Shown here: piece after piece, positions 8,857-17,315 of the stretch
How the letters are laid out: each line of letters begins with the position of its first letter
Numbering within the stretch: the stretch's first letter is position 1
Source: Glycomyces sp040645615
Lineage (GTDB): Bacteria > Actinomycetota > Actinomycetes > Mycobacteriales > Micromonosporaceae
DNA length: 64,000 nt
Direction of reading: 5' to 3'
NCBI RefSeq assembly: GCF_040645615.1
Contig: NZ_JBEYYO010000005.1
Coordinates: forward strand, 124,001-188,000
Notes under the pieces: model-generated
Database searches by the model: none
Told to the model about the DNA's origin: nothing
Seen by the model: only the letters and a program-made list of their open reading frames with translations
Made by a program: the position numbers and the translations under genes

Positions 8857-9747
8857 GTGCTGATCGCGACCACCATCCTCTCCGCCGTGGCCGCCGGGTT
8901 CCTCGCCCAATTGGTCGACGGCAGTCTCGGCATGGGCTTCGGCACGATCACGATGACGTTCCTGCTGGGTCTGGGCATCGCCCCGGCGGTGGCCTCGGCC
9001 TCGGTGAACGTGGCGACGATCGCGACCGGCGCGGTCAGCGCGGCCTCGCACGCGAAACTGCGGAACGTCCACTGGCCCACCACGCTTCGCCTCGGCATCC
9101 CCGGCGCGGTCGGCGGGTTCGCGGGGGCGTGGGCCCTCGCCTCGCTCACTCGATTGGACGCGGCCACGCCGGTGACCAGTGCGATCCTCATCGCGCTGGG
9201 CGCGGTGATCGTATGGCGCTTCGCCCGCGGCCGAGGCGTCGCGAAAGGCCCGGTGCGGACCGGTTTCGCCGTCCCCACCGGCCTGGTCGGCGGGTTCCTC
9301 GCGGCCGTGGGCGGCGGCGGTTGGGGCCCGGTGACGATGCCGGTGACGCTCGCGACCTCGCGTCTGGAGCCGTACAAAGTGGTCGGATCGGTCTCCACCG
9401 CGCAGGTCTTCGCCTCGGCGGCGGCCGTGCTCGGCTTCTGGCTCGCGATCCCCCACACGTTGACGGTCCTGTGGCCCATCGTGGTCGGCATGGCAGTCGG
9501 CGGCATGGCCGCGGCCCCGCTCGCGGCCTGGCTCACCCGCAAGATCCCGACCGCCAAGCTCGGCTCCACGATCGGCATGCTCGTCGTGGCCCTGAACCTG
9601 CGCACCTTCCTGGGAAACTTCAACATCCCCTGGCCCCTGATCACCGCCGCCTACCTGGCCCTCGCGGCGATCTGGGCCCTGGCCCTGGTCGGCCCGGTGC
9701 GCAAGACCCCGGCCCCAGAACCCGAACCGGCGCGGGCCGAAGCCTAG
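8857..9747 (+). CDS. TauE/SafE-family sulfite exporter-like membrane protein
   Basis: A 296-residue membrane protein with about eight helices. The two-fold repeated signature of the TauE/SafE family is visible: GFLAQLVDGSLGMGFGT in the first half and GLVGGFLAAVGGGGWGPV in the second. Members export or import small organosulfur or sulfite-like anions; the substrate is unknown. The GTG start is preceded by GAGGGAG. The 3' end converges on the GT2/TagF-like gene with a 16-base gap and no obvious terminator between them. Confidence 0.87.
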   Translation: MLIATTILSAVAAGFLAQLVDGSLGMGFGTITMTFLLGLGIAPAVASASVNVATIATGAVSAASHAKLRNVHWPTTLRLGIPGAVGGFAGAWALASLTRLDAATPVTSAILIALGAVIVWRFARGRGVAKGPVRTGFAVPTGLVGGFLAAVGGGGWGPVTMPVTLATSRLEPYKVVGSVSTAQVFASAAAVLGFWLAIPHTLTVLWPIVVGMAVGGMAAAPLAAWLTRKIPTAKLGSTIGMLVVALNLRTFLGNFNIPWPLITAAYLALAAIWALALVGPVRKTPAPEPEPARAEA

Positions 9748-9763
9748 CGCCGGTCCGGAGCGG

Positions 9764-12022
9764 TCACCAGAGCGGACGGTTGGCCAAGGCCCGGTCGAGC
9801 GCCCCTTCGCCTTCGCGGGCCGGGGCGAGCTCGGGCTCCTCGCCGAGGAAGACCTTGCGGACCACTCGCTCGGACGCGCGGCCGTCCTCGCGGGAGAGGA
9901 ACCGGGCCCGGAAGCGGCGGCGCCGCTCCTCGGCGCCCTGACCGGTCGCCTCGCCGGTCGCGAACGCCTCGCACAGCTCGTCCATCGAAGCGCAGACCAG
10001 GCCCGGACCGTCCTCGTGGATGTCCAGGTAGGAGCCACGGATCGCACGGTAGGAGTCCCAGTCGGGCGCCAGCAGCGTGATGGGCCGATCGAGGACGGCG
10101 AAGTCGAACATCACCGAGGAGTAGTCGGTGACCAGGTGGTCGGCCGCGATGTAGAGGTCGGCGATGTCGGGGTGGTCGCTGACGTTGACGATCGCGGCCC
10201 CGATGTCGCTCTGGGCCTCGTACTTCGCGGCGTTCTCGAAGTGGTGGCCGCGCAGCAGGACCCGGGTCCCGGGGCCGAGCAGCGTCACCAGCCGCGCCGG
10301 GTCGAACCGGGCCGCGCGCGCGGGCTCGTGGTCGCGGTAGGTCGGGGCGTAGAGCACCACCCGGTCGTCCGGGTCGAGGCCGAGCCCGGCGCGGATGCGC
10401 CGGCGCTCTTCGTCGGTGGCGCGGACCAGACGATCGTTGCGCGGCTGGCCGTATTCGAGGGTCGCGTAGTCGCACGGGTAGGCGCTCTGCCAGACCCGGG
10501 ACGTGTAGTCGTTCACCGAGAGGCTGTAGTCCCACCGGTCGCAGCGACGCAGCAGCGCCCAGAAGTTCTGGCCCCGGCCCACCGGGTAGGCCTTCTGGTC
10601 GACGCCCATGACCTTGACCGGGACGCCGTGGTGGGTCTGGACGTGGACCGAGCCCTCCCGTTTGCGGACGTGGTCGGCGAAGTTGACGTTGTTGAAGGTG
10701 TACTTGGCCCGCGCCAGGGCCTTGAAGTAGGCGAAGGAGCCGCTGACGACGGCCTCGACGCCCTCGGGCATCGCCTCGCCGCGGCCCCGCTCGACCACCC
10801 ACACGCCCTTGACCTCAGGGGCCAGGCGGGCGGCCTCCTCGTAGATCGCGCCAGGGTTGCAGCCGTACCCGCGGCCCCAGTAGATGCTGTACACGGCCAG
10901 ATTCTCGTCGAGCGGGCGGCGCAGCTGCGAGCGGTAGTAGGCCAGCTTGAGCTTCCACAAGAGCTTCTTCGCGGTCTTCTCCAGCTTCCCCAGCGGCCGC
11001 TTGACCAGGCCGCGTCCGAGAGCCCTGGCCCCCAGGAACACCGCCCGGGTCGCCCGGAAACGCCCCCACGCCTCCTTGGCGAGGAGCCGGTGCTGGAGAC
11101 CCTCGCGACCCGCGGGCACGTCGTAGCCGCCCGCGGGCAGGTGCTCGCGGTAGAAGCGGGCCATGCGGCGGAAGAAACGCTCCCGCATCGCACCGGCCAC
11201 CCGGGTCCGGTTGCCGAGAATCAGGAACCCGTGCCAGATCGCGTGCTCGAACACCTTCGGTTCGAGCAGCGCGCCTCGCTCACCGGATTCGAGCAGGCGG
11301 TTCATGGTCAGGTCGTACTGGTCGAACACGGCCAGGTGGCCCGCGCCGGCGGTCTTGAGGATCGAGGAGTGGCGGCGCTGGCGGTAGTAGAGGCAGACCT
11401 TGTCGAGCAACGTGATGCGCTCGGCGCGGGCCAGCAGCGGGAACGTCACCGGGACGTCCTCGTAGAACCCGGTCGGGTAGGGCAGGTCGATCTCAGTGAG
11501 GAACTCGCGGCGGATGACCTTGTTCCAGGCGCTGGGGAAGACCTTGAGGAGCTCTTGGTAGGCGTCGATCGTGAAGGCTTCGGGGGCGGCGCCTTCGGCG
11601 AAGAGCGGGGCGAGCTCGTTGCGGATGACGCGGCCGTCCCAGAACGCGCGGGCGTAGTCGACCACCAGGACGTCGGGGTCGCCGACGGCGGCGATCCGGT
11701 CGGCGATGGCGCTCAGGCAGTCCTCGGCGATCCAGTCGTCGCTGTCGACGAACCACACGTACCGGCCGCGAGCCTGGGCGAGGCCGGCGTTGCGGGCGCC
11801 GCCGAGGCCCTGGTTCTCCTCCAGGTGCAGCACGCGGACGCGCGGGTCGCGGCCGGCGTAGTCGTCGAGGATCCGACCGCTGCGGTCGGGCGAGCGGTCG
11901 TCGACCGCGATCACCTCGAAGTCCTTGAAGTCCTGGCCGAGCAAGGAGTCCAGGCATTGATGGAGATATGCCTCCACCTTGAAGCAGGGCACGATGATGC
12001 TCAGGAGCGGGTTGGTATTCAT
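9764..12022 (-). CDS. Bifunctional GT2 glycosyltransferase / CDP-glycerol glycerophosphotransferase (TagF-like)
   Basis: A 752-residue fusion. Residues 1-240 are a GT-A fold family 2 transferase (LSIIVPCFK, VIAVDDRS, FVDSDDW). A helical linker rich in Arg/Lys follows. Residues about 370-740 match the GT-B-like TagF domain (PTYRDHEP, LLRGHHFEN, VTDYSSVMFDF, LLAPDWDSYR), which polymerises polyol phosphate from CDP-polyol in teichoic acid synthesis. The protein is expected at the inner membrane face. It has its own TTGAAC-N17-TACCGT promoter. Its N-terminal module is closely similar to the stand-alone GT2 encoded at 26945-28063. Confidence 0.9.
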   Translation of the reverse strand: MNTNPLLSIIVPCFKVEAYLHQCLDSLLGQDFKDFEVIAVDDRSPDRSGRILDDYAGRDPRVRVLHLEENQGLGGARNAGLAQARGRYVWFVDSDDWIAEDCLSAIADRIAAVGDPDVLVVDYARAFWDGRVIRNELAPLFAEGAAPEAFTIDAYQELLKVFPSAWNKVIRREFLTEIDLPYPTGFYEDVPVTFPLLARAERITLLDKVCLYYRQRRHSSILKTAGAGHLAVFDQYDLTMNRLLESGERGALLEPKVFEHAIWHGFLILGNRTRVAGAMRERFFRRMARFYREHLPAGGYDVPAGREGLQHRLLAKEAWGRFRATRAVFLGARALGRGLVKRPLGKLEKTAKKLLWKLKLAYYRSQLRRPLDENLAVYSIYWGRGYGCNPGAIYEEAARLAPEVKGVWVVERGRGEAMPEGVEAVVSGSFAYFKALARAKYTFNNVNFADHVRKREGSVHVQTHHGVPVKVMGVDQKAYPVGRGQNFWALLRRCDRWDYSLSVNDYTSRVWQSAYPCDYATLEYGQPRNDRLVRATDEERRRIRAGLGLDPDDRVVLYAPTYRDHEPARAARFDPARLVTLLGPGTRVLLRGHHFENAAKYEAQSDIGAAIVNVSDHPDIADLYIAADHLVTDYSSVMFDFAVLDRPITLLAPDWDSYRAIRGSYLDIHEDGPGLVCASMDELCEAFATGEATGQGAEERRRRFRARFLSREDGRASERVVRKVFLGEEPELAPAREGEGALDRALANRPLW

Positions 12023-12119
12023 TTGAGGACTCCGGGGGGAGGGGGCGTGTCGTGCCGCCGATCGAATCCCCCGGGCATGCGGCGACCATGGCGACCGTCC
12101 GGGGGAAGGGAATACGGCA

Positions 12120-12148
12120 ACGGTAAGCAGAGTTCACCGGTCGTTCAA
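12120..12148 (-). promoter_or_regulatory. Promoter of the GT2/TagF-like gene
   Basis: Reading the minus strand, TTGAAC (12148-12143) and TACCGT (12125-12120) are separated by exactly 17 bases. The implied transcription start near 12113 gives a leader of about 90 bases before the ATG at 12022. The remainder of the 364-base gap 12023-12386 holds the terminator of the acyl-CoA dehydrogenase gene and no convincing reading frame. Confidence 0.6.
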
Positions 12149-12334
12149 GTCACCGTCGCATGTCGAGACTGATTCGTTATCAGAGCACGACGGCCCGTTA
12201 GGACACATGGGACTCACCCGATCGAACGAGCCGCCGCAGGCAGACCCCCTTCCGGGCCCGACGAGATGCCGCATCCGGTTCTGCGGCGTTCGCGCGCATC
12301 GGTCCGGGGTTGTTCCCCGGGGACGCGACAAGCG

Positions 12335-12370
12335 GAGAGGCGAGACCGGATCGCCCCGGTCTCGCCTCTC
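12335..12370 (-). terminator. Hairpin terminator after the acyl-CoA dehydrogenase gene
   Basis: A perfect 15-bp inverted repeat (GAGAGGCGAGACCGG) with a six-base loop, 16 bases past the stop codon. Confidence 0.82.
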
Positions 12371-12386
12371 GGCTGCGATTGAACGG

Positions 12387-13556
12387 TCAGAACGCCTTGC
12401 CGCGCTGGAGTTCTCGGGCGATCACGATTCTTTGGACCTGGTTGGTGCCTTCGTAGATCTGGGTGATCTTGGCGTCGCGCATCATGCGCTCGACCGGGAA
12501 GTCCTGGGTGTAGCCGTAGCCGCCGAGGACTTGGACCATGTCGGTGGTGATCTGCATGGCCGCGTCGGAGGCGAAGCACTTGGCGGCGGCGCCGAAGTAG
12601 GTGAGGTCGGCGTCGCCGCGTTCGGACTTGGCGGCGGCGGCGTAGGTGAGTTCGCGGGCGGCGCTGATCTTCATCGCCGCGTCGGCGAGGAGGAACTGGA
12701 CCCCTTGGAACGCGGCGATCGGCTTGCCGAACTGCTCGCGCTCGGCCGCGTAGGCCGTGGCGGCGTCGAGCGCGCCCTGCGCGATGCCCAGGGCCTGCGC
12801 GGCGATCGTGACGCGGGTGTGGTCGAGGGTGCGCATCGCCAGGGAGAAGCCCTGGCCGACCTCGCCGATGAGGCGGTCGGCCGGGAGGCGCACCGAGTCG
12901 AGGTAGACCTCGGCGGTCGGGGAGCCCTTGACGCCGAGCTTCTTCTCGGGCTTGCCGAACGAGACGCCCGCGTCGCCCTTCTCGACCACGAACGCGGAGA
13001 TGCCGCCCTTCGCGCCGAGGTCCGGGTCGGTCACGGCGAAGACGGTGTAGAACTCGCTGACGCCCGCGTTGGTGATCCAGCGCTTGACGCCGTCGAGGAC
13101 CCACTCGTCGCCGTCCTTGACCGCGCGGGTGGTCATCGAGGCCGCGTCGGAGCCGGCCTCGGGTTCGGACAGGCAGTAGGAGAACATCGCCTCGCCGGAG
13201 GCGACGGCCGGCAGGTAGCGGCGCTTGAGGTCCTCGGAGCCGTCCAGCAAGAGCGGCAGCGAGCCGAGCTTGTTGACCGCCGGGATGAGCGAGGACGAGG
13301 CGCACGCGCGGGCGACCTCCTCGATCACGATGGCGGTGCCGAGCGCGTCGATGCCCGCGCCGCCATAGGTCTCGGGGATGTGCGGGGCGTGGAGGTCGGC
13401 CGAGCGCAGCGCGGCGTAGGACTGCTCGGGGAACGTGGCGGTGGCGTCGGCCTCGGCGGCGTGCGGGGCCACGCCCGCGTCGCACACGTCGCGGGTCGCC
13501 GAGCGGATGTCGGCGTACTCGTCTGGCAGCTGATAGGGGCTGAACCCGGTGGACAT
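12387..13556 (-). CDS. Acyl-CoA dehydrogenase
   Basis: A 389-residue FAD-dependent enzyme that introduces an alpha-beta double bond into acyl-CoA. It shows CLSEPEAGSDA near residues 125-135 (the family flavin-binding signature), ITNAG, HTRVTIAAQALG, and the C-terminal signature QVLGGYGYTQDFPVERMMRDAKITQIYEGTNQ. The catalytic Glu is in IYEGTN, as in short- and medium-chain enzymes. ATG 13556 has GGGAG upstream. A perfect TTACT-N4-AGTAA palindrome at the expected transcription start suggests repression by a fatty-acid-responsive regulator. It sits apart from other fatty-acid genes. Confidence 0.93.
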   Translation of the reverse strand: MSTGFSPYQLPDEYADIRSATRDVCDAGVAPHAAEADATATFPEQSYAALRSADLHAPHIPETYGGAGIDALGTAIVIEEVARACASSSLIPAVNKLGSLPLLLDGSEDLKRRYLPAVASGEAMFSYCLSEPEAGSDAASMTTRAVKDGDEWVLDGVKRWITNAGVSEFYTVFAVTDPDLGAKGGISAFVVEKGDAGVSFGKPEKKLGVKGSPTAEVYLDSVRLPADRLIGEVGQGFSLAMRTLDHTRVTIAAQALGIAQGALDAATAYAAEREQFGKPIAAFQGVQFLLADAAMKISAARELTYAAAAKSERGDADLTYFGAAAKCFASDAAMQITTDMVQVLGGYGYTQDFPVERMMRDAKITQIYEGTNQVQRIVIARELQRGKAF

Positions 13557-13575
13557 CAGTGGCTCCCGGCAGTTG

Positions 13576-13608
13576 TTACTCGTCAGTAAGATAGGGCGAG
13601 TGTAACTC
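13576..13608 (-). promoter_or_regulatory. Promoter with palindromic operator upstream of acyl-CoA dehydrogenase
   Basis: TATCTT on the minus strand (13593-13588) is a good -10 box. The perfect palindrome TTACT-CGTC-AGTAA (13576-13589) overlaps its end and the predicted start point. A second inverted repeat, GAGT-GTA-ACTC (13598-13608), lies just upstream. Position implies repression; the binding protein is not identified and no regulator gene is adjacent. Confidence 0.6.
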
Positions 13609-13728
13609 ACCCTAAGGCGCGCCCGTGACAGGCAACACCGTGAGTTTTACACGCCTTCCCTGCAACGTCATGGGAAGTTCATGCGTGAAGCTGAATATAC
13701 GGTGGCACGGGCAATAGGCGGATTCACG

Positions 13729-13734
13729 TACAAT
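13729..13734 (+). promoter_or_regulatory. Putative -10 box of the nucleotide-sugar dehydrogenase gene
   Basis: TACAAT lies in a locally AT-richer stretch about 90 bases before the dehydrogenase ATG. No good -35 element is seen at 16-18 bases upstream. Confidence 0.35.
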
Positions 13735-13822
13735 TCGAGGTCGCCGCGCGAACCGAGGCAGCGACCACGCGGCTGCCAGACCGAGGCACCACGCCGCACC
13801 AGCACAGACAGGGCACGCATAG

Positions 13823-15217
13823 ATGGCCAACGCGAACCAGAACCCCTCGCAGAACACCACGACCCGACCGCGCATCTCGTTCCTGGGCTGCGGCTACCTC
13901 GGGGCGACCTACGCGATCTGCTTCGCGGAGCTGGGCTACGAGGTGATCGGGTACGACGTCGACACCGCCAAGATCGAGGCCTTCGCCTCCGGCACCGTCC
14001 CCTTCCACGAGCCGGGCCTGCCCGAGCTGCTCAAGAAGAACCTCGAATCGGGACGCCTGCGCTTCACCACCGACGTCCAGGCCGTGGCCGACTTCGCCGA
14101 CGTCCACTTCATCTGCGTGGGCACCCCCCAGCGCAAGGGCGAGCCGGGCGCGGACCTGTCCTACATCGAGGCCTCGGTCGTCGACCTCTCCCGGCACCTG
14201 TCGCGCAAGGTCCTCATCGTCGGCAAGTCGACCGTCCCGGTCGGCACCGCCTCCTGGGTCCAGGAGCTCGTCGACCGCCACGCCCCCGAAGGGCTCGGCG
14301 TCGAGGTCGGGTGGAGCCCGGAGTTCCTCCAGGAGTCCAACGCGATGCACGACGTCCTGCGCCCCAACCGCATCGTCTACGCCGCCCAGTCCGAATGGGC
14401 CTCCCAGCTGCTCAAGGACGTCCACCGCGGCATCCTCGAACTCGCCGCGGTCGAGGACCGCGAGGTCCCGGTCGTGGAGACCGACCTGGCCACCGCGGAG
14501 CTGGTGAAGGTCGCGGCCAACGCGTTCCTGTCGACCAAGATCTCCTTCATCAACGCGATGGCCGACCTCAGCGAGGCCGCCGGGGCCGACGTGGTCGACC
14601 TGGCCAAGGCCATCGGCTACGACCAGCGCATCGGCAACAAGTTCCTGCGCGCCGGGATCGGCTTCGGCGGCGGGTGCCTGCCCAAGGACATCCGGGCGCT
14701 CTCGGCGCGGGCCCGCGAGCTCGGTGTGGGTGAATCGTTCCGATTCCTCGACGAGGTCGACGCGGTCAACACCCGCCGCCGCACCCACACCGTGCGCTCG
14801 GTCGCGAACCTGGTGGGCCGCACCTCGGGCCCGAACGGGCCCGACCTGTCGGGCGTGCGCGTGGCCTACCTGGGCGCGACCTTCAAGCCCGACACCGACG
14901 ACATCCGCGACTCCCCCGCGCTCGCGGTGGCCCGCAAGCTGCGCGCCGCGCGCGCCGACGTGGTCGTGTACGACCCCGAGGGCCTGGAGAACGCCAAGGC
15001 CGAGGCCCCCGAGCTCAGCTTCGTGAAGACCCTCGCCGAAGCGGTCGCGGGCGCGGACGTGGTGTGCGCGATGGTCCCGTGGGAGGAGTTCCGCACCCTC
15101 GACCCCGAGGCCCTGGGCCAGCAGGTCGCCGAGCGCCGCATCCTCGACGGCATGAACGCCTTCGACCCCGAGCGCTGGCGCAGCCACGGCTGGACCTACC
15201 AGGGCATCGGCCGCTAG
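13823..15217 (+). CDS. UDP-glucose/GDP-mannose dehydrogenase family protein (UDP-glucose 6-dehydrogenase)
   Basis: A 464-residue NAD-dependent four-electron dehydrogenase that would oxidise a UDP-hexose to a UDP-uronic acid, a precursor of teichuronic acid or capsule. Visible are the Rossmann motif FLGCGYLGATYA, SPEFLQESNA, the central dimerisation helix ELVKVAANAFLSTKISFINA, catalytic GFGGGCLPKD with the nucleophilic Cys, and C-terminal GATFKPDTDDIRDSP. Its length and GYLG/HEPGL motifs fit UDP-glucose dehydrogenase better than the second enzyme at 28401. About 265 bases separate it from the divergent acyl-CoA dehydrogenase gene. Confidence 0.88.
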   Translation: MANANQNPSQNTTTRPRISFLGCGYLGATYAICFAELGYEVIGYDVDTAKIEAFASGTVPFHEPGLPELLKKNLESGRLRFTTDVQAVADFADVHFICVGTPQRKGEPGADLSYIEASVVDLSRHLSRKVLIVGKSTVPVGTASWVQELVDRHAPEGLGVEVGWSPEFLQESNAMHDVLRPNRIVYAAQSEWASQLLKDVHRGILELAAVEDREVPVVETDLATAELVKVAANAFLSTKISFINAMADLSEAAGADVVDLAKAIGYDQRIGNKFLRAGIGFGGGCLPKDIRALSARARELGVGESFRFLDEVDAVNTRRRTHTVRSVANLVGRTSGPNGPDLSGVRVAYLGATFKPDTDDIRDSPALAVARKLRAARADVVVYDPEGLENAKAEAPELSFVKTLAEAVAGADVVCAMVPWEEFRTLDPEALGQQVAERRILDGMNAFDPERWRSHGWTYQGIGR

Positions 15218-15227
15218 ACGAAACGTG

Positions 15228-15268
15228 AAACGGGGTTTTCCGGCGCATTGCGCCAGAAAGCCCCGTTT
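15228..15268 (+). terminator. Terminator after the nucleotide-sugar dehydrogenase
   Basis: AAACGGGGTTTTC pairs with GAAAGCCCCGTTT (one G-U pair), with an inner GGCGC/GCGCC helix, followed by TTTCT. It starts ten bases after the stop codon. Confidence 0.8.
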
Positions 15269-15387
15269 TCTATCCCATACCCACGCAAATCGCCCGCCTG
15301 GGGACCCCCCATTTCAATCATCGCGCTCGGGTACGACATCGCACCAAAGGCGATGTTTCGATCAAGGCGCGAGGGCTGCTCGCGCCG

Positions 15388-15546
15388 ACGGTCGTGCGCG
15401 CGGCGGGGCCGGGAAGCCGGTCATGACGCGGGGTTCACTTGGCCGAACGGCTGCGCCGGGAAACCGTGCGAGCTTCACCTCGGTGAACGGTCGTGCGCGC
15501 GGCGAGGAGGAGGGGCCGGTCAGGGTGCGAGGTTCACTCGGGTGAA
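15388..15546. repeat. Duplicated ~98-bp block with TTCAC-N4-GTGAA palindromes
   Basis: Two blocks beginning GGTCGTGCGCGCGGCG (near 15389 and 15488) each continue through GCCGGTCA and end at a TTCAC motif. Including an intermediate copy, TTCAC starts at 15434, 15474 and 15533; the last two are perfect TTCAC-N4-GTGAA palindromes and the first is TTCACTTGGCCGAA. The third copy overlaps codons near the 3' end of the small gene at 15520. This duplication fills most of the gene-free stretch 15269-15519. Confidence 0.7.
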
Positions 15547-15768
15547 AGGCCAGGCGTGGGGCGGGCGGTCGACGAGTTCGCCGGGCGGGTCGAGCAGGTG
15601 CCGCGGGGGCCGGTCGCCGACGGTGATCACCACGACGCGGTCGCCGGCGATGAAGACCTCGGTGCGAAGTGTGGGGTCCAGGCCCCGCACGCCTTCGTCG
15701 AGGACCCATCGCAGCAGTTCGGCGCCGCGGCCGTCAGCGGCCTTGGCCTCCCACATGAGCGTGTCCAC
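15520..15768 (-). CDS. Conserved small protein downstream of UbiX
   Basis: An 82-residue protein beginning MDTLMWEAKAADGRGAELL with FIAGDRVVVITVGD in the middle and PPHAWPF near the end. I recognise it as a small actinobacterial protein often found beside ubiX-type genes, with no known function. The GTG start at 15768 lies three bases after the UbiX stop, so the two are surely coexpressed. The last eight codons (FTRVNLAP) overlap one copy of the TTCAC palindrome repeat, and the sequence beyond the stop contains duplicated versions of this 3' end. Confidence 0.68.
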   Translation of the reverse strand: MDTLMWEAKAADGRGAELLRWVLDEGVRGLDPTLRTEVFIAGDRVVVITVGDRPPRHLLDPPGELVDRPPHAWPFTRVNLAP

Positions 15769-15771
15769 GCG

Positions 15772-16350
15772 CTACTCCTCCGGGGTGTCGTCCAGGCCCT
15801 CCCAGCGCCGGGCCTTGGCGCTGTCGAGCCCGAACTGGTCGAGGGTGCGGGCGACCACGTGGTCGACCACATCGTCGATCGTCTCAGGCCGGTTGTAGAA
15901 GGCCGGCACCGGAGGCAGCACGACCGCGCCCATGCGCGAGAGCGCGAGCAGGTTCTCCAGGTGGATCTCCGAGAGCGGGCTCTCGCGGGCCAACAGCACC
16001 AGGCGGCGGCGCTCCTTGAGGGTCACGTCGGCCGCGCGGCCGATGAGGCCGTCGGTGAAGCCGGTGCGCACCGACGCCACGGTCTTCATCGAGCACGGCG
16101 CGATGATCATCCCGTCGGTGCGGAACGACCCTGAGGAGATCGGCGCGGCCTGCTCCGCGGGCCCCCACGCGTGGTCGGCCAGCGCGGCCACGTCGGCGGG
16201 GCTGTACTCGGTCTCCAGCCGCAATGTGGTGCGGGCCCAGCGGCTCATGACCAGGTGCGTCTCGACGCCTTCGATGTCGCGGAGTTCCTGGAGGAGCCGG
16301 ACGCCGAAGATCGCGCCCGTCGCTCCGGTCATGCCGACAACGAGTCGCAT
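15772..16350 (-). CDS. ubiX: UbiX-family flavin prenyltransferase
   Basis: A 192-residue enzyme that joins dimethylallyl phosphate to FMN to make prenyl-FMN, the cofactor of UbiD decarboxylases. It has the N-terminal flavin motif VVGMTGATGAIFGVRLL, the SSGSFRTDGMIIAPCSMKTVA segment with the conserved Ser and Cys-Ser-Met, RESPLSEIHLENLL, and MGAVVLPPVPAFYN. No ubiD gene is seen in this window. ATG 16350 has GGGAGG. It is first in a two-gene unit and diverges from the polysaccharide deacetylase, sharing a short regulatory gap. Confidence 0.9.
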   Translation of the reverse strand: MRLVVGMTGATGAIFGVRLLQELRDIEGVETHLVMSRWARTTLRLETEYSPADVAALADHAWGPAEQAAPISSGSFRTDGMIIAPCSMKTVASVRTGFTDGLIGRAADVTLKERRRLVLLARESPLSEIHLENLLALSRMGAVVLPPVPAFYNRPETIDDVVDHVVARTLDQFGLDSAKARRWEGLDDTPEE

Positions 16351-16370
16351 GGGACCTCCCGAATCCACCG

Positions 16371-16395
16371 TCCTGTGGCACAGGACACCTACAAT
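16371..16395 (+). promoter_or_regulatory. Divergent promoter region with TCCTGT-GGC-ACAGGA palindrome
   Basis: In the 51-base gap between ubiX and the deacetylase gene, the perfect inverted repeat TCCTGTGGCACAGGA (16371-16385) lies immediately upstream of a TACAAT -10 box (16390-16395). TACAAT ends six bases before the deacetylase ATG. The palindrome occupies the spacer position, so it could be an operator. Confidence 0.55.
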
Positions 16396-16401
16396 CACGG
16401 C

Positions 16402-17289
16402 ATGGGGCGTCACAAACTGGGCATTGCGGCAGCGATCGTGGCGATGCTGGCGCTCGCTTGGCTGTGGCCCGAAGGCGAAGCGCCGTCTTCGGGGTCCCTG
16501 GCCTCGGCCGAGCCTACTGTGTCGGAGTCGCCTACGCCGGGGAGCGAGGACGGCGGGGAGGCCGAGACCACGGCCCCCGCCGACGAACAGGCGGGCGAGC
16601 CCACCGGGGAGTCCCCGGCGAGCGACGCGCCCGCGAGCCCGAGCGCGGAGCCGGAGGCCCCGGCGGCCGAGCCGGTGGCCGTGTACGAGGGCCCGCTGGG
16701 GACACGGAACCACACCGGTTCGGAGGCGGTGGCGCTGACGTTCGACGACGGTCCGTCCCCGGAGTGGACGCCGCGGGTCCTGGACATGCTGCGCGAGCAG
16801 GGCGTCAAGGCCATGTTCTGCGTCATCGGCGCTTATGCGGAGGCCTATCCCGAGCTCGTGGCCGACATCGTGAACGAGGGGCACACGCTGTGCAATCACT
16901 CGTGGTTCCACGAGTTCGACCTGGGAACGTGGAGCGAGGCGGAGATCCGCGCGAACCTCCAGCGGACCAACGACGCGATCACCAAGGCCGCCCCGGGAGC
17001 GGACATCCCCTATTTCCGGCACCCGGGCGGGCAGTGGACCGACAAGGCGATCGCGGTGGCCGCCGACCTCGGCATGGAGTCGCTGCACTGGACCGTCGAC
17101 CCCTCGGACTGGGACAACGCGACCACGAAGAAGCAGATCGAACAGCGCGTGCTGGACGCGAGCTCGCCGGGCGCGATCGTGCTGCTGCACGACGGCGCGT
17201 CGAACCAGAAGGACATGTGCGGGGCCCTGGAGGAGATCTTCGCGGAGTTCGCGCGGCGCGACTACACGTACACGGCGATGGGGTCGTAG
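16402..17289 (+). CDS. Secreted or membrane-anchored polysaccharide deacetylase (NodB domain)
   Basis: A 295-residue protein. Residues 1-23 form an N-terminal membrane segment (GIAAAIVAMLALAWLW); residues about 30-95 are an Ala/Pro/Glu/Ser/Thr linker; the NodB domain follows. Catalytic motifs are TFDDGPSPEWT (metal and general-base Asp), NHSWFHEF (metal His), RHPGGQW, WTVDPSDW and LLHDG. The family removes N- or O-acetyl groups from peptidoglycan, chitin-like or other envelope glycans outside the membrane. The leaderless pattern (TACAAT, six bases, ATG) fixes the start. Confidence 0.9.
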   Translation: MGRHKLGIAAAIVAMLALAWLWPEGEAPSSGSLASAEPTVSESPTPGSEDGGEAETTAPADEQAGEPTGESPASDAPASPSAEPEAPAAEPVAVYEGPLGTRNHTGSEAVALTFDDGPSPEWTPRVLDMLREQGVKAMFCVIGAYAEAYPELVADIVNEGHTLCNHSWFHEFDLGTWSEAEIRANLQRTNDAITKAAPGADIPYFRHPGGQWTDKAIAVAADLGMESLHWTVDPSDWDNATTKKQIEQRVLDASSPGAIVLLHDGASNQKDMCGALEEIFAEFARRDYTYTAMGS

Positions 17290-17315
17290 GCAGGCGGGAC
17301 GTTCACCGGCGTCGG

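Noticed and set aside
13612..13875. 87-codon minus-strand frame over the start of the dehydrogenase gene
   Set aside because: Antisense to a certain coding start and the promoter region; the sequence has no recognisable pattern.
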